Source: Opitutaceae bacterium UBA6669 (GTDB lineage: Bacteria > Verrucomicrobiota > Verrucomicrobiia > Opitutales > Opitutaceae). Taken from it: a stretch of 6,093 nucleotides of DNA. Location: NCBI GenBank assembly GCA_002455175.1, contig DKKJ01000429.1, positions 4,724 through 10,816 on the forward strand, in the 5' to 3' direction. Every line of letters starts with the position of its first letter. Position 1 is the stretch's first letter. The translations under genes were made by a program, and so were the position numbers. Below the pieces are notes generated by a model. That model did no database searches, had not been told where the DNA came from, and worked only from the letters and a program-made list of their open reading frames with translations. Below are positions 1 to 4,813 of this stretch, one piece after another.

Positions 1-417
1 TGGCTGACGGGCCATCGCATCTCCGCAGGCGCGGACGGCGGCAAAGAAACCCGTGGCGTTTAAGCGCATGGACTCCTCCCATTTGGAAAGGTCGTCGTCA
101 AATCGCGCCATGGGACGGTTCACGGCATTGTAGACCATCCCATCCAATGAGCCGTGCTGATTGACGATTTTTTTGACCAACTCTCGGATAGATGCTTCAC
201 TGAGGAGGTCGACTGGTTCGAGTACAACCCGTTTCCCTTTGGTGGCCAGACGGTCGGCGTCGGCTTGCAAGGTGTGTGGATCGCGCGAGGCGACGATCAG
301 GGTAGCGTCGGACTGAGCGATAGATTCAACCAAAGCGCGACCGAGGAGGCCTGATCCACCAAATTGGAGGACAACTTTACCCTGGAGTGAGAACGGAGTG
401 AGTGGTGCGTCGGACAT
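1..417 (-). CDS. SDR family oxidoreductase, N-terminal part (runs off left edge)
   Basis: The 139 visible residues begin with ATG (complement of 415-417) and stay open to the window edge. They show the N-terminal half of a Rossmann-fold short-chain dehydrogenase: beta1 plus a glycine-rich loop (FGGSGLLG, residues 19-26), a beta2 end reading VASRD (41-46), an Asp after beta3 (D70), an NNAG-like motif reading YNAVNRPM (96-103), and the alpha4 Asn in RLNATGFF (N120). The catalytic YxxxK lies beyond the edge. The glycine-rich loop departs from TGxxxGxG: Thr is Phe and the sixth-position Gly is Leu. Arg45 after beta2 favours NADP(H) in SDRs (inference). The gene is divergent from the sialidase-fold genes and shares their 0.68-kb intergenic region, so it probably oxidises or reduces a sugar or sugar acid in the same pathway; the substrate cannot be read from this fragment. 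No Shine-Dalgarno sequence precedes the ATG (CCTTCATTCTC). Family is secure, substrate unknown. Confidence 0.9.
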   Translation of the reverse strand, partial: MSDAPLTPFSLQGKVVLQFGGSGLLGRALVESIAQSDATLIVASRDPHTLQADADRLATKGKRVVLEPVDLLSEASIRELVKKIVNQHGSLDGMVYNAVNRPMARFDDDLSKWEESMRLNATGFFAAVRACGDAMARQP

Positions 418-498
418 GAGAATGAAGGATTCGAGACTGCTAGGTTGTTTGGATTCCAATGCTAAAAATGAACCTGCGAGGTTACGCCAACAAGGCTG

Positions 499-512
499 TT
501 TTGTATACAAAA
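499..512. promoter_or_regulatory. Palindromic operator candidate 1 (TTTTGTATACAAAA)
   Basis: This is a perfect 14-bp palindrome. It abuts the -10 hexamer of the minus-strand promoter candidate, covers that promoter's predicted start, and lies just upstream of the plus-strand -35 candidate. That is where a repressor of the SDR promoter would sit. The GTATAC core resembles operators of FCD-type GntR regulators of uronate metabolism such as UxuR/ExuR; that link is from memory of the family. No regulator gene is in the window. Confidence 0.5.
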
Positions 513-541
513 GTATCCGTTTTTGACCTCGCGGTTGTCAA
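512..541 (-). promoter_or_regulatory. Sigma70-type promoter candidate for the SDR gene
   Basis: On the minus strand a perfect -35 hexamer TTGACA (536-541) is followed after 18 bases by GATACT (512-517), a 4/6 match to TATAAT. The predicted start, about seven bases downstream, falls near 505, inside the palindrome TTTTGTATACAAAA (499-512). The transcript would carry a leader of about 90 bases before the SDR ATG. It is a consensus match only. Confidence 0.45.
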
Positions 542-552
542 TGCGATATGCT
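523..552 (+). promoter_or_regulatory. Promoter candidate toward the sialidase-fold genes
   Basis: TTGACC (523-528, 5/6 to the -35 consensus) is followed after 18 bases by TATGCT (547-552, 4/6 to the -10 consensus). It overlaps the opposite-strand candidate, so the two promoters could compete. Transcription would start near 559 and leave a leader of roughly 535 bases before the ATG at 1095. A later promoter is also possible. Confidence 0.3.
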
Positions 553-582
553 CATCCCATCACCGGCGGATAGCATTTACTC

Positions 583-681
583 GCCGTGCCGAGGATTGAA
601 CACGGCTCTTTGCGGGCGGACGGGTGTACCCATCGGGGTCACCGGTTAACCCTGACATCAGGGCTAGCGGGTTTCAATCCC
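583..681 (+). other. Possible structured RNA segment in the leader
   Basis: GGATTGAA (593-600) is exactly complementary to TTCAATCC (673-680). These would enclose a bulged hairpin at 623-643 (GGTG/CACC continuing into ACCC/GGGT) and a hairpin CCCTGA-CA-TCAGGG (650-663). A competing stem, GCCGTG (583-588) with CACGGC (601-606), overlaps the left arm of the outer stem, so two exclusive folds are possible. No known riboswitch class was recognised. Stems of this length can occur by chance in about 100 bases. Confidence 0.25.
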
Positions 682-795
682 TAAGCGAACGCGTAAGACG
701 TAGAACGTGCCAAGGGAAGCGGGCTAAAGGGAGTAAGATTTTCGAAGGCTGCGAAACGTGGTGTGGAGATTAACCGCTTTGGTCTTTACATGCAT

Positions 796-805
796 TTGTA
801 TACAA
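796..805. promoter_or_regulatory. Palindromic operator candidate 2 (TTGTATACAA)
   Basis: This is a second perfect copy of the TTGTATACAA core; with one flanking base it shares the 11-mer TTTGTATACAA with the copy at 500-510. The centres are 295 bases apart. I found no other GTATAC in the window. It lies 290 bases upstream of the first sialidase-fold start. Two copies in one intergenic region are consistent with a repressor acting at both sites or by looping (inference). Confidence 0.45.
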
Positions 806-1005
806 GGCAGAGAAGGCGTTGGTGTCACGCTATGCGGACGTTTTCTTCTCTCATGCGCTCCCGATTCGCATCTTCCAAGGTTGACGTGTCTGAGCTCACC
901 ACGAGTGGGAACGAGGAAGGAACGGCTGACGTTAAGGTATCTGCTGGTCACGTGGATTTTCCGTGCGCGGTTCGGCGACGCGCCGCGATGAGAGTCGCTG
1001 CGATC

Positions 1006-1067
1006 GTAAATCACGTTTCCTACGTTAACTTTTTTCGGTGACTAGAAAACGGTCTCCCGTGATTTAC
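1006..1067. repeat. 10-bp perfect inverted repeat upstream of first sialidase-fold gene
   Basis: GTAAATCACG (1006-1015) is matched exactly by CGTGATTTAC (1058-1067), with 42 bases between. The right arm ends 27 bases before the ATG at 1095. It could be a paired binding site or a long-loop stem in the leader. An arm pair this long can also occur by chance in a window of this size. Confidence 0.4.
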
Positions 1068-1094
1068 CGGAATCTTCAGCCTGCCCATGTATCC

Positions 1095-2291
1095 ATGAAA
1101 CCTCACCCGATGCTTCTTCTTGCTCTGATTCTTGCTGTTTTTGCGAGTGTGTCGAAAAGTCAGGCAGCGCCTGGAAGCACTCCTTTTCCCAAACTCGCGC
1201 ATTACGAACGATTCATTGCCATCGATAACGCTTGTGGGTGGCCTCTCGTAACGCTGATGCCTGATGGTAAGATCACGTGTCTGATCTGGCCGCATCCGTA
1301 TCACGGATTCATCGAAGGCGCTGCGGAGTGCTGGGTCAGTGAGGATGGGGGTGTATTCTGGAAAAAAATCGGGGTTCCGGTGCCGAATCTCCCGGCGACG
1401 AATCGCATGAATGTCGCCGGGGGCCTGGCTGCAGATGGGACGTTCCTTGCGATGATTGGAGGTTGGGACAAGCGCTTGCCGTCTACGTGGAAACCCGATC
1501 CTACTGGCAGGGAGATACCCCGGGACTTCTTTGCCCAAGCGAGCACCTTGAATCCCATCCCAGCGCTTTCGCGGGATGGTGGCGTGACCTGGCAGCAGTT
1601 TTCCGCTTTCGACGCTCTCCAGAAGAGTGGACAGGGGATCGTCCCTTATGGTCGGATCGCTGGACTGAAGGACGGATCCAGTGGAGTGATGATGTATCGG
1701 GATGAGGCGGCTTTCTTTACCACGGCTGACAATGGAAAAACCTGGACCAAGCGCGGGGTGTTGACCGATGGACGGCTCCATAACGAGACGGCCTGGCTTC
1801 AACTTGAGAACGGAGACCTTTTCGCCGCTGCGCGCACCTACGGAACCTCGATCGCAGCGCTCCAGTCAGTGAATCAGCATGTTGACGCATTTCGTTCCAC
1901 GGACGGAGGACGGACCTGGAAGTCGGAAGGGGCCTTGACCTTGGCCATGCAGCACCCCGCGGATCTTACGCGGCTCCCAGACGGGCGGATCCTACTTACG
2001 TATGGAGTGCGTAATGACGGTTTCTGGGGCGTGCATATTCGAATCGGCGATGCCACCGCGAAAGTCTGGTCGGCCCCGATGACGCTAGTTGATTTTGAAG
2101 GCTCGACGGATGAACCAAATCGACCTGCTCCACGGCGCGATGGCGGGTACCCCTCGACGGTGGCTTTGTCGGACGGAATGCTGGTCACAGCGTACTACAG
2201 CAAAGGGGTCGCCAGCCACCATCGCTACCATGTGGGAGTGGTTCGGTGGAAGCTCCCTGATTTGGCCGACGCAGGAAGAGCTCTTCCTTAA
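1095..2291 (+). CDS. Secreted sialidase-fold (Asp-box/BNR repeat) protein 1
   Basis: A 398-residue exported protein with a six-bladed beta-propeller sialidase-superfamily pattern. Residues 1-24 form a signal peptide (MKPHP, then a Leu/Ala/Val core, SQA|AP cleavage). The frame extends to a GTG at 1038, but the ATG at 1095 puts Met directly before the signal peptide, so I chose it; neither start has a Shine-Dalgarno sequence. Four Asp boxes (SxDxGxTW) are visible at 82-89, 159-166, 210-217 and 268-275. The C-terminal GGYPSTVALSDG (350-361) matches the strand with the sialidase nucleophile Tyr (Y352), and NETAWLQLENGDLFAAAR holds the partner Glu (E231) and an active-site Arg (R247). R306 in YGVRNDG may be the third Arg. 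The first Arg (FRIP) is replaced: the site reads GWP (48-50). No clear acid/base Asp is seen; H70 or E74 lie nearby. It is probably a periplasmic or outer-surface glycosidase of unknown substrate rather than a true sialidase. Confidence 0.9.
   Translation: MKPHPMLLLALILAVFASVSKSQAAPGSTPFPKLAHYERFIAIDNACGWPLVTLMPDGKITCLIWPHPYHGFIEGAAECWVSEDGGVFWKKIGVPVPNLPATNRMNVAGGLAADGTFLAMIGGWDKRLPSTWKPDPTGREIPRDFFAQASTLNPIPALSRDGGVTWQQFSAFDALQKSGQGIVPYGRIAGLKDGSSGVMMYRDEAAFFTTADNGKTWTKRGVLTDGRLHNETAWLQLENGDLFAAARTYGTSIAALQSVNQHVDAFRSTDGGRTWKSEGALTLAMQHPADLTRLPDGRILLTYGVRNDGFWGVHIRIGDATAKVWSAPMTLVDFEGSTDEPNRPAPRRDGGYPSTVALSDGMLVTAYYSKGVASHHRYHVGVVRWKLPDLADAGRALP
2273..2288. repeat. 16-bp perfect palindrome at the end of sialidase-fold gene 1
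   Basis: AGGAAGAGCTCTTCCT is self-complementary over all 16 bases and ends directly before the TAA stop of the upstream gene (2289-2291). It can form a six-pair stem with an AGCT loop, and AGAGCT (2277-2282) can alternatively pair with AGCTCT (2291-2296). No U-tract follows, so it is not a standard terminator. It could be a binding site, an mRNA-stabilising hairpin between the two propeller genes, or coincidence. Confidence 0.35.
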
Positions 2292-2393
2292 GCTCTGGAC
2301 CCACTCGCTCTCGATTCTGACTCACTCTGTTCTGCACGCTTCGTTGTTAACGGAATGATTAATACCTCCTTCTCGCCTTATCCCCTTTTCACT

Positions 2394-3575
2394 ATGAAAC
2401 ACCTGCTGCTTCGACTCACTGCCTTGGGACTCTGTCTGACTGCTTTTGCTATGCCAGTTTCGGCGGCTGAAATGCCGTCGGGCGTGAAGAAAATCAAAGA
2501 TGTCATTATCTATGAAGACCCGCTGTACTACGCAGCCTTCCCGTCAGTGATAAAAAACAAGAAAACCGGTGATTTCGTCGTCGCGTTTCGCCGGGCTCCT
2601 GACCGTCGCGCATTAGGAGAGAAGAAAAACTACCACGTCGATTCGAACAGCTATCTTGTTACGGTCAGTTCAAAGGACGGGGAAACTTGGTCCAAGGAGC
2701 CGCAGCTCCTTTATGCTCATGCTCTGGGGGGATCACAGGATCCGTGTATCCTCCAATTGCGGGACGGCACGCTCATCACTATGAGTTACGGCTGGTCGCA
2801 TGTACGGGAAGATGGGGTACCCAATCTGAAGAAGCCTTATTTCGAAAACCTCACCGGATTTATGTTTCTGGGCGGCTATGGTGTGCGCTCGACCGATGGC
2901 GGGAAGACCTGGGAGGGGCCGTATTATCCTCCGCACATTCCGGTAGAAAAAAATCGTGACCCTTACGGTAAGTTTGTGCCCGCCTACAACCGAGGCGCGC
3001 TCGTTGAAGGAAAAAACGGTCGCGTTTACTGGGTGGCGGCGGCCATAGACTCGCTCTCGCCTCGGAAGTCATCAACCCATCTGTTGGTTTCGGACGACAA
3101 GGGGAAGAGCTGGACCTATTCGGCTCCCGTTGGGGTGGATGACAAGGTGACCTTCAATGAGACGTCGATCTATGAAACGCCCAAGGGTGACTTGGTCGCG
3201 TTCATGCGCACGGCCGACTTCAACGATCACGCGACTTTGGCTCGTTCGACGGACGGCGGAAAGACATTCCAACCCTGGCAGGATATGGGATTCAAGGGGC
3301 ACCCCCTTCAAGCGCTCCGCCTTCCTGACGATCGTGTCCTCTTGGTTTACGGGTATCGCCATCCCCCCTACGGGATCCGGGCGCGTATCCTGAATGCTGA
3401 GTGCACGGACTACGCGACCGCACCAGAGATGATTTTGCGCGAAGACGGCGGCACAACGGATATCGGGTACCCTTGGTCCGTGCAGTTGGACAAGAAACTC
3501 GTCTTAGTCACGTATTACTACAACGTGGCCGACGGCACCCGCCACATCGCGGGAACCATCTTGGAAATCAAATAA
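2394..3575 (+). CDS. Secreted sialidase-fold (Asp-box/BNR repeat) protein 2
   Basis: A 393-residue exported paralogue of the preceding gene. Residues 1-24 are a signal peptide (MKHLLLR, hydrophobic core, VSA|AE). The frame opens at an ATG at 2355, but the ATG at 2394 gives the proper signal peptide. Clear Asp boxes are at 166-173 and 233-240, with variants at 92-99 (Asp shifted one place) and 285-292 (Trp to Phe). Active-site landmarks parallel the first protein: Glu256 in FNETS, Arg272 sixteen residues later, Arg322 in YGYRHPP, and Tyr359 in DIGYPWSVQL. The FRIP site reads AFPS (48-51), so its Arg is Ala. Asp70 (RAPDRR) is a candidate acid/base, unlike in the first protein. It is probably an exo-acting glycoside hydrolase-like enzyme on a substrate other than sialic acid. 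It lies 102 bases after the first gene and 6 bases before the enolase-family gene, which suggests co-transcription. The superfamily call is secure; the activity is not known. Confidence 0.9.
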   Translation: MKHLLLRLTALGLCLTAFAMPVSAAEMPSGVKKIKDVIIYEDPLYYAAFPSVIKNKKTGDFVVAFRRAPDRRALGEKKNYHVDSNSYLVTVSSKDGETWSKEPQLLYAHALGGSQDPCILQLRDGTLITMSYGWSHVREDGVPNLKKPYFENLTGFMFLGGYGVRSTDGGKTWEGPYYPPHIPVEKNRDPYGKFVPAYNRGALVEGKNGRVYWVAAAIDSLSPRKSSTHLLVSDDKGKSWTYSAPVGVDDKVTFNETSIYETPKGDLVAFMRTADFNDHATLARSTDGGKTFQPWQDMGFKGHPLQALRLPDDRVLLVYGYRHPPYGIRARILNAECTDYATAPEMILREDGGTTDIGYPWSVQLDKKLVLVTYYYNVADGTRHIAGTILEIK

Positions 3576-3581
3576 CTGTTC

Positions 3582-4793
3582 ATGAAAATTACCGACGTCA
3601 GGACCACGCTCCTCACTGGACCTTGTACCAACGATCCGTTCCTGCGCGAAGCGCGCAAGCTGCGTAGCGCTGCCTTCATTGAAGTGCTTACGGAGGGGCC
3701 AACCGGTATCGGTGAAACCTACGCGGGGTACTTCTGCCCCGAAGCGGTGCCAGCGATCGTCGATTTTTTCCGTCCCATTCTGGTGGGCCAGACCGTCGAT
3801 GACATTCCCGAGCTATGGAAACGGATGTACCATTGCGGCAACTTCTGGTGTCGAGTCGGGTTGGGTGCGATTGTTCTGAATGGCATTGAAGCAGCGCTCT
3901 GGGATCTAAAAGGAAAGCTCTTAGATCTGCCCGTTCATGCGCTCCTTGGCGGTAGCAAGCATGCTCGACTGCCCGCGTACGCCACGGGTGGCCCCAGCAA
4001 TTACCCCAAAGAGAAACTGGCCCAAAAGATGGATCACTATTTTTCGCTCGGCTTTCGTGGCTTGAAAGTGGGGGCGGGCAGCTACACAGCGGGTAAAGGC
4101 TGGTACATGCCAAACACTCCGCAAGAGGCGGCTGATTTCGAGGGAGACAAGGTGGCCTTCATGCGCCAGCACGCCGGTAAGGATGCTTGGCTAATGATGG
4201 ACGCGCACATGGGAAACAGCCCAGGAGCGACGTGGTCACTTGATGTGGCCATTGCCGCAGCTCGCGCCGTTGAGCCCTTCAACCTCTTCTTTTTTGAGGA
4301 GCCCCTGCACTACACCGATCCCTGGGGCTACGCAGAACTTTGCCGCGCCACGGAGGTCCCGATCGCGGGCGGCGAGTGCTTGACCGCAAGTTACGAGTGG
4401 AAAGTGTTTGCCGAGCAGGACAGCTTCGACATTGGCCAGCCTGACGCATCGTTCACCGGTGGCCTGGGAGAGTTTTTGGCGGTGGCCAAGATGATGGCAA
4501 ATCGCGGACGCAAAGTGGCGACGCATGCCTGGGGAGCGGGAGCTTCGCTGATGCAGAACGTACACGCGGGGTTTGCAGCCGAAAACACCTGTATTCTGGA
4601 GATTGCGCCGGACTATGCAGGACTGCATGCCGATTTGATCGATGGCGGTTTGATCTTGAAGGATGGCTATGTCGTGCCTCCGGATCGTCCTGGCTTGGGG
4701 GTTATTCTCACCGATGAAATTAAGAGCCGCTATCCCTTCCAACCTGGCTCGGGTGAATTCAACAGCGTCCCAGGCAAGATCCTGTCGACGTGA
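3582..4793 (+). CDS. Mandelate racemase/muconate lactonizing enzyme family protein (probable sugar-acid dehydratase)
   Basis: A 403-residue enolase-superfamily protein of the usual length: an N-terminal capping domain (about 1-120, with the WDLKGK and LLGG signature at 107-124) and a TIM-type barrel (about 130-370). Likely Mg2+ ligands are D207 (DAH), E239 (FFEEP) and E265 (AGGE). A catalytic Asp-His dyad is D288 (GQPDAS) and H315 (ATHAWG), with E340 a likely substrate-binding Glu. Spacing E239-E265-D288-H315 (26, 23, 27) equals that of mandelate racemase E221-E247-D270-H297. The racemase KxK motif is KVG (162-164), so the second Lys is missing; D207-A-H209 recalls galactonate dehydratase-type DxH motifs. 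About 14-16 extra residues (near 165-190) lie between that strand and D207. This points to acid-sugar dehydration to a 2-keto-3-deoxy acid rather than racemisation, in the cytoplasm; the acid cannot be named. It sits 6 bp after the second propeller gene and at most 20 bp before the next gene. Confidence 0.9.
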   Translation: MKITDVRTTLLTGPCTNDPFLREARKLRSAAFIEVLTEGPTGIGETYAGYFCPEAVPAIVDFFRPILVGQTVDDIPELWKRMYHCGNFWCRVGLGAIVLNGIEAALWDLKGKLLDLPVHALLGGSKHARLPAYATGGPSNYPKEKLAQKMDHYFSLGFRGLKVGAGSYTAGKGWYMPNTPQEAADFEGDKVAFMRQHAGKDAWLMMDAHMGNSPGATWSLDVAIAAARAVEPFNLFFFEEPLHYTDPWGYAELCRATEVPIAGGECLTASYEWKVFAEQDSFDIGQPDASFTGGLGEFLAVAKMMANRGRKVATHAWGAGASLMQNVHAGFAAENTCILEIAPDYAGLHADLIDGGLILKDGYVVPPDRPGLGVILTDEIKSRYPFQPGSGEFNSVPGKILST

Positions 4794-4813
4794 GCGTCTG
4801 CACTACGCGAGCT

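Larger units (their letters stand above)
418..1094. other. Long non-coding divergent regulatory region
   Basis: These 677 bases separate the divergent SDR and first sialidase-fold gene. The open frames here give arginine-rich or low-complexity translations with no family resemblance, so I call none. Contents: two TTGTATACAA palindromes (499-512 and 796-805), overlapping promoter candidates on both strands (512-552), a stretch with several possible RNA stems (583-681), a CGGCG-ACG-CGCCG hairpin (973-985), and a perfect 10-bp inverted repeat (1006-1015 with 1058-1067). This is much longer than needed for two ordinary promoters, which suggests a regulated leader or a decayed gene. I could not identify a known riboswitch or tRNA. 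Confidence 0.75.

Noticed and set aside
583..606. Minus-strand TTCAATC flanked by partly pairing arms, resembling a tRNA T-arm
   Set aside because: No matching acceptor, D or anticodon arm lies at the right distance and the stem has a mismatch.
724..1041. Overlapping open frames on both strands of the intergenic region (up to 96 codons)
   Set aside because: Translations are rich in Arg/Ser/Cys without family motifs, and the frames overlap each other on both strands.
1020..1802. Long 260-codon minus-strand open frame
   Set aside because: It is antisense to the signal peptide and Asp-box coding of the first propeller gene, and its translation is rich in Arg, Pro and His with no recognisable motif.
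2394..2465. Possible lipoprotein signal in the second propeller protein (Cys14)
   Set aside because: The residues before the Cys are LGL, not a lipobox, and a good signal peptidase I site follows at VSA|AE.
3294..3308. AAGGGG-CAC-CCCCTT hairpin
   Set aside because: It lies within coding sequence for conserved residues of the second propeller protein and has no U-tract.
1095..3575. Calling the two propeller proteins exo-alpha-sialidases (NanH-like)
   Set aside because: The FRIP Arg needed for the sialic acid carboxylate is absent in both, and no sialic acid catabolic genes are in the window.
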